Shown: positions 53,980 through 62,088 of the stretch, one piece after another | Layout of the letters: each line of letters starts with the position of its first letter | Numbering within the stretch: position 1 is the stretch's first letter | From: Betaproteobacteria bacterium | GTDB taxonomy: Bacteria; Pseudomonadota; Gammaproteobacteria; Burkholderiales; SG8-39 | DNA length: 64,000 nt | Direction of reading: 5' to 3' | Assembly: GCA_016713125.1 (NCBI GenBank) | Contig: JADJPT010000010.1 | Location: 88,884-152,883, forward strand | Made by a program: the position numbers and the translations under genes | Notes under the pieces: generated by a model | Told to the model about the DNA's origin: nothing | Database searches by the model: none | What the model saw: the letters and a program-made list of their open reading frames with translations, nothing else

Positions 53980-54999
53980 TCAGTGCTGCGAGAGCGCGCT
54001 GGAGAGCAGCTTCGCGGTGACGTCGACGATGGGGATCACGCGGTCGTAGGCCATGCGCGTGGGGCCGATCACGCCGACCGTGCCCACCACCTCGCCGTTG
54101 ACCTCGTAGGGCGAGGTGACCACGCTGACCTCGTCCGGGGCGTTCACGCCGGACTCGCCGCCGATGAAGATCTGCACGCCGTGGCCGCGCAGCGAGACGT
54201 CGAGGATCTGCAGCAGCGAGCCCTTCTTCTCGAACAGCTCGAACAGCTGGCGCAGCCGGCCCATGTCGGAGGACAGCTCCTGCACCGACAGCAGGTTGCG
54301 CTCGCCGGAGATCACGTAGGGCTCGCCGGTCTCCGAGACCGCCCGGTTGCCGGCTTCCAGCGCCGCGCTCATCAGCGTCATGAGGTCCTGGCGCAGGGCC
54401 GAGAGCTCGGCGTGCAGCTTGGTGCGCACATCCTCGAAGCTCTGGCCGGCGTAGTTCTGGTTGATCATGTTGGCGGCCTCGACCAGCTCGGCCGGCGCGT
54501 ACTCGCGCTCGGTGAACAGGATGCGGTTCTGCACGTCGCCGTCCGGGGTCACCACGATCAGCAGGATGCGCCGCTCGGACAGGCGCAGGAACTCGATGTG
54601 GCGGAAGGTCACCGCCTTGCGCCGCGGGGTCATGACCACGCCGGCGAACTGGGTGAGCTGCGAGAGCAGCTGCGAGGCGGCCTGCACCGCGCGCTGCGGG
54701 TTGTCCGGGTGCAGCTGGTCTTCGAGGTGGTGGATCTCGGCGCTCTGCAGCGGCTTGGTGACCAGCAGCGAATCGACGAAGAAGCGGTAGCCCCTGGGCG
54801 TGGGCACGCGGCCGGCCGAGGCGTGCGGGCTGACGATCAGGCCCAGGTCCTCGAGGTCCGACATCACGTTGCGGATGGTGGCCGGCGAGAGGTCCAGGCC
54901 CGAGTACTTGGAGAGCGTGCGCGAGCCCACCGGCTGACCTTCGGCGATGTAGCGCTCGATCAGAGTCTTGAGCAGGACCTGTGCACGTTTGTCGAGCAT
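53980..54999 (-). CDS. hrcA: Heat-inducible transcription repressor HrcA
   Basis: 339 residues. Winged helix at the N-terminus (LLKTLIERYIAEGQPVGSRT, SGLDLSPATIRNVMSDLEDL), then the GAF-like and dimerisation domains with IPLVRTGFTQ-type positions here reading LLSQLTQFAGVVMTPRRKAV. HrcA represses groE/dnaK-type genes by binding CIRCE. I did not find CIRCE upstream of hrcA, grpE or dnaK in this window, so its targets are probably elsewhere (for example groESL). It is divergent from nadK by 89 bases. Confidence 0.96.
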   Translation of the reverse strand: MLDKRAQVLLKTLIERYIAEGQPVGSRTLSKYSGLDLSPATIRNVMSDLEDLGLIVSPHASAGRVPTPRGYRFFVDSLLVTKPLQSAEIHHLEDQLHPDNPQRAVQAASQLLSQLTQFAGVVMTPRRKAVTFRHIEFLRLSERRILLIVVTPDGDVQNRILFTEREYAPAELVEAANMINQNYAGQSFEDVRTKLHAELSALRQDLMTLMSAALEAGNRAVSETGEPYVISGERNLLSVQELSSDMGRLRQLFELFEKKGSLLQILDVSLRGHGVQIFIGGESGVNAPDEVSVVTSPYEVNGEVVGTVGVIGPTRMAYDRVIPIVDVTAKLLSSALSQH

Positions 55000-55088
55000 G
55001 CGCTGATTCTACACAAGCGACCGCGCGCGGTCCGGCAGAGGGGGAATCCGCGTATCGCCGGCGCGGGGCGGTATGGTTTAATGCTGCG

Positions 55089-56012
55089 ATGCCATCCGCA
55101 CCGACACCACAGCCCGCTTTTCGCCGCATCGCCCTGATCGGCAAGTTCCAGAGCCCCGAGGTCGCCGAATCCCTGCATGCGCTGGCGGAGTTCCTGCGCT
55201 CGCGCGGCTGCGACGTCATGGTCGAGCAGGAAACCGCCGCCAACATCGGCAGCGCGGGGCGCGCCGCCAGCTACGCCGAGATCGGCGCGGTGGCCGAACT
55301 GGCGGTGATCCTCGGCGGCGACGGCACCATGCTGGCCGCGGCGCGCAACCTGGTGCGCCACCGCGTGCCGGTGGTGGGCATCAACCAGGGCCGCCTGGGC
55401 TTCATGACCGACATCGCCCTGCACGACATGCAGCGCTCGGTGGGCGACATCCTCGACGGCCGCTACGCCATGGAGGAGCGCTCGCTGATCGAGGCCGAGA
55501 TCCTGCGCGACGGCAAGAGCGTGCTCCAGACCCTGGCGCTGAACGACGCGGTGGTCAACAAGGGCTCGCAGGGCCGCCTGATCGAGTTCGAGGTGCACAT
55601 CGACGGCGAGTACGTGTACACCTTGCGCTCCGACGGCATCATCGTCGCCACGCCCACCGGCTCCACGGCCTACGCGCTGTCGGCGCAGGGGCCGATCCTG
55701 CATCCCTCGCTGCCAGCCTTCGCGCTGGTGCCGCTCAATCCGCACACGCTCTCGGCCCGCCCGGTCAGCGTCAGCGACCGCAGCAGCATCGAGATCGTGC
55801 TGCTGCACGCGGTGGACGCGCGCGCCCACTTCGACGGCCAGGCGCTGGCCGACATGGTGGCCGGCGACCGCCTGCGCCTGAAGCGCTCGGAAGACGCCAT
55901 CCATTTCGTGCACCCGCCGGGTTACGGCTACTTCAACATGCTGCGCGAGAAGCTGCGCTGGAGCGAGTCGGTCGAGAAGAAGGCCGTCGAGCCCAAGACG
56001 CCGGGCCACTAG
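55089..56012 (+). CDS. nadK: NAD kinase
   Basis: 307 residues from ATG 55089 (MPSAPTPQPAFRRIALIGKF). Phosphorylates NAD to NADP. The GGDGT motif is at residues 76-80 (VILGGDGTMLAAARN); VGINQGRLGFMTDIALHDM and the second conserved block IIVATPTGSTAYALSAQGPI follow. The frame is open upstream to 54981 into hrcA, without NadK similarity. It is co-directional with recN, 4 bases ahead. Confidence 0.96.
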   Translation: MPSAPTPQPAFRRIALIGKFQSPEVAESLHALAEFLRSRGCDVMVEQETAANIGSAGRAASYAEIGAVAELAVILGGDGTMLAAARNLVRHRVPVVGINQGRLGFMTDIALHDMQRSVGDILDGRYAMEERSLIEAEILRDGKSVLQTLALNDAVVNKGSQGRLIEFEVHIDGEYVYTLRSDGIIVATPTGSTAYALSAQGPILHPSLPAFALVPLNPHTLSARPVSVSDRSSIEIVLLHAVDARAHFDGQALADMVAGDRLRLKRSEDAIHFVHPPGYGYFNMLREKLRWSESVEKKAVEPKTPGH

Positions 56013-56016
56013 ACCC

Positions 56017-57672
56017 ATGCTGCGCCACCTTGCCATCCGCGATTTCGTCATCGCCGAGTCGGTCGAGCTGGAGCTCGCGCGCGGCTTCACGGTGCTCACC
56101 GGCGAGACCGGCGCGGGCAAATCCATCCTGGTCGACGCGCTGGAGCTGCTGGTCGGCGGGCGCGCCGACGCCGGCGTGGTGCGCGAGGGCGCCGAGCGCG
56201 CCGAACTGTCCGCCGAGTTCGATTTCGACCCCAAAGGCGCGCTGGCCGCCTGGCTGGAGGAACACGAGCTCGCCGGCGACCCCGGCGTGCTGCTGCTGCG
56301 CCGCCTGATCGACGCCACCGGCCGCTCGCGCGCCTTCGTCAACGGGCGCGCCGCCACCCTGGCCCAGGTGCGCGAGGCCGGCGAGTTCCTGCTCGACATC
56401 CACGGCCAGCACGCCCACCAGTCGCTGATGCGCGCCTCCTCGCAGCGCGCGCTGCTCGACGCGCACGCCGGGCTGGAGGCGCTGCTGCGCGAAACGGGCG
56501 AAGCCTTCCGCGCCTGGCGCCGGCTGGAGGCGCTGGCGCAGGAGGCGCAGGCGCAGTTCGCGCAGCGCGAACTCGAGCGCGCGGAACTGCAGGACAAGGT
56601 CACCGAACTCAAGCGCCTGGCCCCGGCCGAGGGCGAGTGGGAGGCGCTGTCGAACGAGCACTCGCGCCTGGCCAACGGCTCCAGCCTGGTGGCGGGCGCG
56701 CAGTCGGCGCAGGAAACCCTGTCGGAATCCGAGTCCGCCTGCCACGCGCAGCTGGTGGCGGTGTGCGCGCAGCTGCGCGGCCTGGTCGAACACGACGCGG
56801 CGCTGGCGCCGGTGCTGGAGATGCTGGACTCGGCCGAGGCCTCGGTGGGCGAGGCGGTGCGCGAATTGCGCCACTACGCCTCGCGCATCGAGCTCGATCC
56901 CGAAGCCCTGCGCGCCGTGGAGGCGCGCACCGAAGCGCTGCACGCCGCGGGCCGCAAGTACCGCGTCAAGCCGGGCGAACTGTTCCAGCTGGCGAAGGAC
57001 CTCAAACAGCGCCTGGGCGAACTCGAGCTGGCGGTGAACCCGGAGGCGCTGGCCAGACAGGTGGCGGCGGCGAAGTCGACCTATACGGACACCGCGGGAA
57101 AGCTCTCGGCCAAACGCAAGAGCGCCGCCGCGGCGCTTTCCAAGGCGGTGACGGCCTCGATGCAGGAGCTGGCGATGGCGGGCGGGCGCTTCGCCGCGCA
57201 ACTCAAGCCCCTGGAGGAACCGGCCGCGCACGGGCTGGAGGACATCGAGTTCGAGGTGGCCTCGCACCCCAGCCTGCCGCTGCGCCCGCTGGCCAAGGTG
57301 GCCTCGGGTGGCGAGCTCTCGCGCATCAGCCTGGCGATCCAGATGGTGGCCAGCCGGGTCTCGCCGGTGGCGACCTTGATTTTCGACGAGGTGGACACGG
57401 GCATCGGCGGGGCGGTGGCGGAGATCGTCGGCCGTTCGCTGAAGGCCCTGGGCCGCGACCGCCAGGTGCTGGCGGTGACGCACCTGCCGCAGGTGGCCGC
57501 GCAGGGCGACGAGCAGTGGACGGTGGCGAAGACCGGCGGCAAGGCCAGGCTGCGTTCCTCGGTCACGCGCCTGGACGCGGCCGGCCGCGTGGAGGAGCTC
57601 GCGCGCATGCTGGGCGGCACGGAAATCACCGCCACGACCCGCAAGCATGCCGAGGAACTGCTCGGCCGCTAG
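56017..57672 (+). CDS. recN: DNA repair protein RecN
   Basis: 551 residues, SMC-like. Walker A is GETGAGKS at residues 29-36 after MLRHLAIRDFVIAESVELEL; the ABC signature and Walker B are in KVASGGELSRISLAIQMVAS and LIFDEVDTGIGGAVAEIVGR. A central coiled coil (EALAQEAQAQFAQRELERAE) is interrupted by a shorter hinge. It acts early in double-strand break repair. It lies 4 bases after nadK. A copy of the structured repeat begins 6 bases after its stop. Confidence 0.96.
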   Translation: MLRHLAIRDFVIAESVELELARGFTVLTGETGAGKSILVDALELLVGGRADAGVVREGAERAELSAEFDFDPKGALAAWLEEHELAGDPGVLLLRRLIDATGRSRAFVNGRAATLAQVREAGEFLLDIHGQHAHQSLMRASSQRALLDAHAGLEALLRETGEAFRAWRRLEALAQEAQAQFAQRELERAELQDKVTELKRLAPAEGEWEALSNEHSRLANGSSLVAGAQSAQETLSESESACHAQLVAVCAQLRGLVEHDAALAPVLEMLDSAEASVGEAVRELRHYASRIELDPEALRAVEARTEALHAAGRKYRVKPGELFQLAKDLKQRLGELELAVNPEALARQVAAAKSTYTDTAGKLSAKRKSAAAALSKAVTASMQELAMAGGRFAAQLKPLEEPAAHGLEDIEFEVASHPSLPLRPLAKVASGGELSRISLAIQMVASRVSPVATLIFDEVDTGIGGAVAEIVGRSLKALGRDRQVLAVTHLPQVAAQGDEQWTVAKTGGKARLRSSVTRLDAAGRVEELARMLGGTEITATTRKHAEELLGR

Positions 57673-57677
57673 GCCCT

Positions 57678-57753
57678 GAAAGTTCGACTTTCGTTTTGCA
57701 AAGTCGGCTCCTGGAGCGGGTTTCCGGGCAGTTTGTGTATCGGTAAAGATACA
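57678..57753 (+). repeat. Structured intergenic repeat, copy B (after recN)
   Basis: Three hairpins: GAAAGT/ACTTTC (57678-57683, 57687-57692); CTGGA/TCCGG within GGCTCCTGGAGCGGG and TTTCCGGG; and TGTATC (57736-57741), loop GGTAAA, GATACA (57748-57753). Relative to copy A the CTGGA/TCCAG stem changes to CTGGA/TCCGG, keeping a G-U pair, and the last loop changes by one base while the stem is identical. This is the pattern expected of a conserved RNA structure. Confidence 0.75.
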
Positions 57754-57770
57754 TCCCCGAATCAAGACCA

Positions 57771-57980
57771 CCCCCCCCCCCCCCACGCCCCTGTGCGCCG
57801 GCCTCGCTGCGCTCGGCTGCCCTGCGCGCCTCGGACGCGCGGGGGCGCTGCGGAACTCGCGCCGCTGCGCGTCGCTCAGACAGTCCTCGCTTGCGGAGGC
57901 GCAGTGCGCCCCCGTCGCCCCGCGCGACCTGCGCTGCTCGGCGGCGCACCAAGGGGCGTGGGGGCGGGAGGGGGGGGGGG
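57771..57980. repeat. GC-rich inverted repeat with long C and G runs
   Basis: A run of 14 C (57771-57784) and one of 11 G (57970-57980) bracket two inverted arms: CCCCCACGCCCCTGTGCGCCG (57780-57800, 21 bases, written here in two parts as CCCCCACGCCCC and TGTGCGCCG) and its near-complement at 57942-57964. The core is a dense set of GCGC-type sub-palindromes. No gene fits. This type of GC-rich intergenic repeat is frequent in betaproteobacterial genomes. The homopolymer lengths should be treated as uncertain. Confidence 0.6.
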
Positions 57981-58226
57981 TTACGCGGGGGAAGAGCGAC
58001 TAGGCCGTTTGGCCCGGGGGCGGTGAAACGGCGATCAACTGAGGTGTATGACGTCTAAAAGGGAGCAGGTCAGCTCCGCCTTAGCATGACCACGAAGGCA
58101 CTCCTGACGCGGTCTCGGACACCGCCAGATACTCTCACGATGGGCCAGTTTCGCACGGCAAGAGGGCGCGCGCGGTTAACGCTTAACCCGAGTTTTGACG
58201 ATGCGCACGGATTTTCGCGGGATCTC
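57981..58226. other. Intergenic remainder before nhaR
   Basis: About 245 bases between the inverted repeat and the nhaR stop, with no gene I can support. It contains a perfect palindrome GGTTAACGCTTAACC (arms 58174-58179 and 58183-58188) that could be a protein-binding site or a weak terminator for nhaR. Confidence 0.45.
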
Positions 58227-59213
58227 CTACTCGCCACGCCGCTTGGATGGCAACTGGATACGTCGTTGGCGTTTGGAAGACCCTCTGTCGGAAGGAGCGC
58301 TATGCGTACCAGTAACACCAAACACCTCTCGTGCCGCCGCCTGCCGGATGGCAAGGGCGGCAGGGTGCTGCATGCGTCGCTCGGTGGTGATCGCATATAG
58401 CTGCTCAATGACAGATTTGATGCGCCCGATTGCCCGAACGTCGTATTGCCTGCACACATAATCGGCGATCGCGGTTGGCGCCACGAACAGACCGACACCG
58501 CCTTGGCCGAAGGCTTTGAGCAAGGCGCTGTCGTCGAACTCGCCCACGATTCGGGGGTGCACTCGCTGCGCTTCGAACCACTGTTCGAGTGCCGGGCGAA
58601 TCGCCACTTCTGCGCCAGGCATGAGAAACGGCGCGTTATCGACGACTTCCGGAAACGCCCCCTTCAGCGTTTTCAATAGAGCTTCGGCACCGAAGACGGT
58701 GACGTCGCTCGATCCCAGCAGGTGGTTGTAGGCGCGGACCTTCAGATCGGTGGGCATTGTGCGGTCGGCAATCACCAGGTCGAGCCGATGCACCGAGAGT
58801 TCGGCGAGCAGGGACACAAGCCGTCCCTCCTTGCAGATGAGACGCACCGCTTCCTCCATGTGAAGGGCCGGCTCCACGACGCGATAGGTCAATGACTTCG
58901 GTACCGAATCGGCAATACCGATCCGAAATGGGAGCACGGTCCTCGATCCCCGGTGACGCACGGCAGCGAGCAGTTCATCCTCGAGACCAAAGATTTCCTC
59001 CGCATAACTGACGATGCGGCGACCGACGTCGGTCATTTCGAGGCCACGCCCTGCGCGACGGAAAAGTCCGGTTCCCAGTGCTTCTTCCAGCAGGGCCAGC
59101 TGACTGCTGATCGACTGCGGGGTCACATGGAGTTGCGCGCTCGCGTGAGCGATGCTGCCGGATTTGGCGACCGCCCAGAAGTAGCGCAGGTGTTTGAAGT
59201 TGATCGTTGCCAT
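58227..59213 (-). CDS. nhaR: LysR-type regulator, NhaR family
   Basis: 328 residues. The helix-turn-helix begins INFKHLRYFWAVAKSGSIAH, ASAQLHVTPQSISSQLALLE, followed by NhaR-type sequences RRAGRGLEMTDVGRRIVSYA and EEIFGLEDELL. The effector domain runs to about residue 295. NhaR activates Na+/H+ antiporter genes (nhaA) and others in E. coli; no nhaA is present here. The last 30 residues (GSSKRQRRIQLPSKRRGE) are basic and exceed the family's usual end, so the 3' end may hide another indel. Divergent from the RaiA-like gene, with a palindrome between them. Confidence 0.88.
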   Translation of the reverse strand: MATINFKHLRYFWAVAKSGSIAHASAQLHVTPQSISSQLALLEEALGTGLFRRAGRGLEMTDVGRRIVSYAEEIFGLEDELLAAVRHRGSRTVLPFRIGIADSVPKSLTYRVVEPALHMEEAVRLICKEGRLVSLLAELSVHRLDLVIADRTMPTDLKVRAYNHLLGSSDVTVFGAEALLKTLKGAFPEVVDNAPFLMPGAEVAIRPALEQWFEAQRVHPRIVGEFDDSALLKAFGQGGVGLFVAPTAIADYVCRQYDVRAIGRIKSVIEQLYAITTERRMQHPAALAIRQAAAREVFGVTGTHSAPSDRGSSKRQRRIQLPSKRRGE

Positions 59214-59224
59214 GATCTTCCAAC

Positions 59225-59243
59225 AATCAGGTATTTGCTGATT
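59225..59243. promoter_or_regulatory. Candidate LysR-type operator between nhaR and the RaiA-like gene
   Basis: AATCAG (59225-59230), seven bases, CTGATT (59238-59243): a perfect interrupted palindrome containing a T-N11-A core, the classic LysR-binding pattern. It lies 12 bases upstream of the nhaR start, placing it where the regulator could control itself and possibly the divergent gene. Confidence 0.6.
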
Positions 59244-59335
59244 ATAAGTTAGTAATATTCGATTTGTTGGAAGTGTCTGGATTGCCTAGAGTTGCATCGC
59301 AACGTCTACCGTATCAAGGTCAAGGAGACCGGATC

Positions 59336-59690
59336 ATGCAGATCGACATCCAGGCAAGGGTTCAGGCTTACCGAAGGGCTACGGGCTCAGGCCGAGCGTC
59401 GAGTACGGTTTGCGCTCGGATCGAGCAGCGGCCGCGTGCGCAATGTTGTAATGCGGCTTGCGGACGAGAACGGCCCGCGCGGCGGTGTCGACAAGCGCTG
59501 CACGATCCGTGCGAATCTGCCTGGCGGCCCCCCCGTGATCATTGAGCAGCAGGAGGCCGATCTCTACGTCGCCATCGATCGCGCAGCCGATCGCGCCGCG
59601 CGGGCGGTGTCTCGCCGACTGGAACGGGCGTTTGGTGCGCGTCGCGATGCCCCGTCGGATGGTTTGTCGATCGAGTCATCTGAATCCTGA
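59336..59690 (+). CDS. RaiA/HPF-family ribosome-associated protein (one frameshift in the read)
   Basis: About 118 residues. ATG 59336 gives MQIDIQAR, then the frame breaks at the G-run 59358-59360 (two bases missing or one extra) and resumes GFRLTEGLRAQAERRVRFAL. It continues VRNVVMRLADENGPRGGVDK, RCTIRANLPGGPPVIIEQQE and ADLYVAIDRAADRAARAVSR. This is the short HPF/YfiA fold found as a stand-alone protein in Betaproteobacteria; members bind the 30S subunit and hibernate or protect ribosomes. It has no C-terminal dimerisation domain. Divergent from nhaR, so it may be stress-regulated. Confidence 0.82.
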
Positions 59691-59901
59691 GGAAGGATCC
59701 GGCATAGGCCCTTACGTGAGCTTCTTCGTGATCGAGATCGCTCTTCTCAGTGCGCAGCGTGAGTGGTATCGCGCGGCGGATTCCACTTCAGCCTATGGGT
59801 TTATGAGACTGTCGCAATGCCCGAACATACGACGCAACGCAGGTGAGGACCGGTGCCGAGAACGTGACCGGCATCACGCGATTCTCCGGGCGGTTCGGCA
59901 G

Positions 59902-60519
59902 ATGCGCGATGCTTGTCGGGCGCTGCCGTCTCCTGGAGCATGGCCGGCCTCGCCCTTGTGGATCGGGGCTGGCGTGGTGTGTCCGAACGGCAGTTGTCGG
60001 GCGCTCGAGACCGACCGCCAGCTTCTCGGGGCGCTGAATGCGCTGCAGCGGCCATGGCTGGATGCCATCCTGACGGGGGCCACGTGGCTTGGGTCGATCG
60101 CCGTACTGCTGCCCGTTGCGCTGTTGCTGGCGTGGCGCTTCAGGCGCCGAGGTCATCCCGGTGCGGCGCTTCTGCTGCCCGTCGCCGTGGGTGGCGCGTG
60201 GTTGCTCGCGCATGCGGGGAAGTTGCTGGTAGCTCGGCCACGACCGGATCTGTACCCGGCCTTGATCTCCATGCCTGCCGATCCTTCCTTTCCTAGCGCG
60301 CACACTTTGCAGATCACTGCATTCGCGTGCGCCTGGGTGCTGGCGGCGGGCTCACGGCCCGGATGGGCAGGCGTCATTGCTGCGGCAGTGATCGTTTTGG
60401 CGGTTGCGCTCTCGCGGCTTTACCTGCAGGTTCATTTTCCAAGCGATGTGGTGCTTGGATTGATCGCGGGCGCGACCTGGGCAGTCGGGTTGCGCCTCTC
60501 GCTGGGTGCGCGCGCATGA
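59902..60519 (+). CDS. PAP2-family membrane phosphatase
   Basis: About 205 residues from ATG 59902. Membrane segments at LVGLALLPVALLLAWRF-type positions (SIAVLLPVALLLAWRF, AALLLPVAVGGAWLLAHAG, AGVIAAAVIVLAVALS, VVLGLIAGATWAVGLRL). The phosphatase triad is complete: KLLVARPRPD (KxxxxxxRP), FPSAHTLQ (PSxH) and SRLYLQVHFPSDV (SRxxxxxHxxxD). Substrates are probably lipid phosphates such as undecaprenyl pyrophosphate or phosphatidate. The frame is open far upstream, so the exact start is uncertain. Its stop overlaps the dgkA start (ATGA). Confidence 0.85.
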   Translation: MRDACRALPSPGAWPASPLWIGAGVVCPNGSCRALETDRQLLGALNALQRPWLDAILTGATWLGSIAVLLPVALLLAWRFRRRGHPGAALLLPVAVGGAWLLAHAGKLLVARPRPDLYPALISMPADPSFPSAHTLQITAFACAWVLAAGSRPGWAGVIAAAVIVLAVALSRLYLQVHFPSDVVLGLIAGATWAVGLRLSLGARA

Positions 60520-60908
60520 GACACAAGTTTCTCGGAACCGGCGATCCAGGCTATCACCCGGTGCGCAAATTGCGCACCGTGCTTTCCGGTCTTCGCTATG
60601 CCGTCATCTACGATTTTTCTGTCGCCTACAAGCTGGTGCTGTCCGCGCTGGTGCTGGCGGCTGCGTTCGCGCTCCGTGCGTGGGTCGACCTGTTGCTGAT
60701 CCTGGTCGTTACCGCGCTTGTCCTCATCGCTGAGATTCTCAACAGCGCGATCGAGGCGCTCTGTGATTTCGTCGAGACGCGGCACAACGAGAAAATCAAG
60801 GTGATCAAGGACGTTGCCGCCGCCGCGGTCGGCATCAGCATATTCGTCTGGCTCGTCGTCCTGACGATTGAAACCAGCCGATTCTGGCAGGCGATGAGAG
60901 TGCCATGA
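60516..60908 (+). CDS. dgkA: Diacylglycerol kinase
   Basis: 130 residues. Three membrane helices, with the family motif AEILNSAIEALCDFVETRHN and FSVAYKLVLSALVLAAAFAL. N-terminus GTGDPGYHPVRKLRTVLSGL. It phosphorylates diacylglycerol to phosphatidate during lipid turnover. It overlaps the PAP2 gene by four bases, so a phosphatase and a kinase acting on the same lipid class are translated together. Confidence 0.93.
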   Translation: MRHKFLGTGDPGYHPVRKLRTVLSGLRYAVIYDFSVAYKLVLSALVLAAAFALRAWVDLLLILVVTALVLIAEILNSAIEALCDFVETRHNEKIKVIKDVAAAAVGISIFVWLVVLTIETSRFWQAMRVP

Positions 60909-60970
60909 GTACTGGCGCCCAAGAATGACGTTGCACTGTTCAATCCAAACTAACCCCAGGTAACGTGAGC

Positions 60971-61945
60971 ATGACAGCTGAAGAGCGAAGAGCCATCCTA
61001 TCCATTGCGCTGCAGGCCGCCTTTGCAGACGGCCTCAAGCACGAGCGTGAGCGCGAGGAAATTCGCAGCATTGCCCTGTCGCTGGCCGGCGAGGACGGCG
61101 CGGCCGAACTCGCTCCGATATATCAGGACGTTCTGCTCAAGAAAGTAAGGATCGAGGCTGCCGCAGCCGCGGTGACCGATCCGGCCATGCGCCAGCTCGC
61201 CTATGAAATGGCGGTTTGTGTCTGTGATGCCGATGGCCGCCAGAGCGAGGCCGAGCGGCGATTCTTGACAGACCTGAAAGGGCTGTTGCGTCTCGATCCC
61301 GGCGACGCGGTTGCGTTCGAGCGCGACGCGGACGCCATCGTGGAGCTGATAGAATCCGCCGCCCCCGTTCTGGCGGCGGGATCATTACCGAACCCAAGCG
61401 GCTCGGCGGCCACGGCACGCTCGAAGGTGTCCGCGGAAGAGCTCGACAGGTCCGTGCTCAATTACGCATTGGTCAACGGCGCGCTGGAATTGCTGCCGCA
61501 GTCATGGGCCTCCATGGCCATCATACCTTTGCAGATAAAGATGGTGTACGGCATCGGCAAGGCGCATGGGGTCGAACTCGACCAAGGTCACATCAAGGAG
61601 TTCATCGCCGCTGCCGGGGTCGGCCTCACCTCCCAGTATCTGGAGCGGTTCGCACGCAAACTCCTGGGAGGGTTGATAGGCAAGGCGGCGGGGAAGGCGG
61701 CAGGCAAGGTCGGCAGCGCCGCCACCGGCATTGCGGTTTCATTCGCCACCACCTATGCACTCGGACAGCTTGCCAAGCGCTACTACGCCGGCGGTCGGAC
61801 GATGAATGCCGTTGTGCTGCGCGAGACTTTCCAGAGCCTGTTGGGACCTGCACGGCAATTGCAGGCGCAGTACATGCCTAGTATCCGGCAACAGGCCGAG
61901 AACCTCGACATGGGGCGGGTGATAGCCATGGTGCGAGGTGCCTGA
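60971..61945 (+). CDS. TerB-like / DUF697 two-domain protein
   Basis: 324 residues from ATG 60971 (or 326 from GTG 60965). The N-terminal 130 residues are TerB-like helices: EERRAILSIALQAAFADGLK and MAVCVCDADGRQSEAERRFL, which keeps the acidic DADG metal-like loop. The C-terminal part is DUF697-like: AIIPLQIKMVYGIGKAHGVE, GHIKEFIAAAGVGLTSQYLE and GLIGKAAGKAAGKVGSAATG, with a hydrophobic stretch that could enter a membrane. In tellurite-resistance (Ter) clusters, TerB acts with TerC, and a terC gene follows 143 bases downstream. Function here unproven. Confidence 0.78.
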   Translation: MTAEERRAILSIALQAAFADGLKHEREREEIRSIALSLAGEDGAAELAPIYQDVLLKKVRIEAAAAAVTDPAMRQLAYEMAVCVCDADGRQSEAERRFLTDLKGLLRLDPGDAVAFERDADAIVELIESAAPVLAAGSLPNPSGSAATARSKVSAEELDRSVLNYALVNGALELLPQSWASMAIIPLQIKMVYGIGKAHGVELDQGHIKEFIAAAGVGLTSQYLERFARKLLGGLIGKAAGKAAGKVGSAATGIAVSFATTYALGQLAKRYYAGGRTMNAVVLRETFQSLLGPARQLQAQYMPSIRQQAENLDMGRVIAMVRGA

Positions 61946-62088
61946 ACGCGATGGGTGTCATTTCATCCGCCCATTTGGAGACCGTTCTCCAGTCATGAAT
62001 GGTCAGCATTGAATCCTTGAAGTCGTCACCGTAGCCGCAGACAAGCGAACGGCGACGCGACTCACTGCAACTCACTTGGAAGACTGTC

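Noticed and set aside
54999..55088. CIRCE element between hrcA and nadK
   Set aside because: No TTAGCACTC-like inverted repeat found here or before grpE/dnaK.
58086..58400. 104-codon plus-strand frame at the nhaR 3' end
   Set aside because: Overlaps nhaR antisense and shows no coding character.
61946..62088. yybP-ykoY manganese riboswitch upstream of terC
   Set aside because: Looked for the conserved paired core; it is not there.
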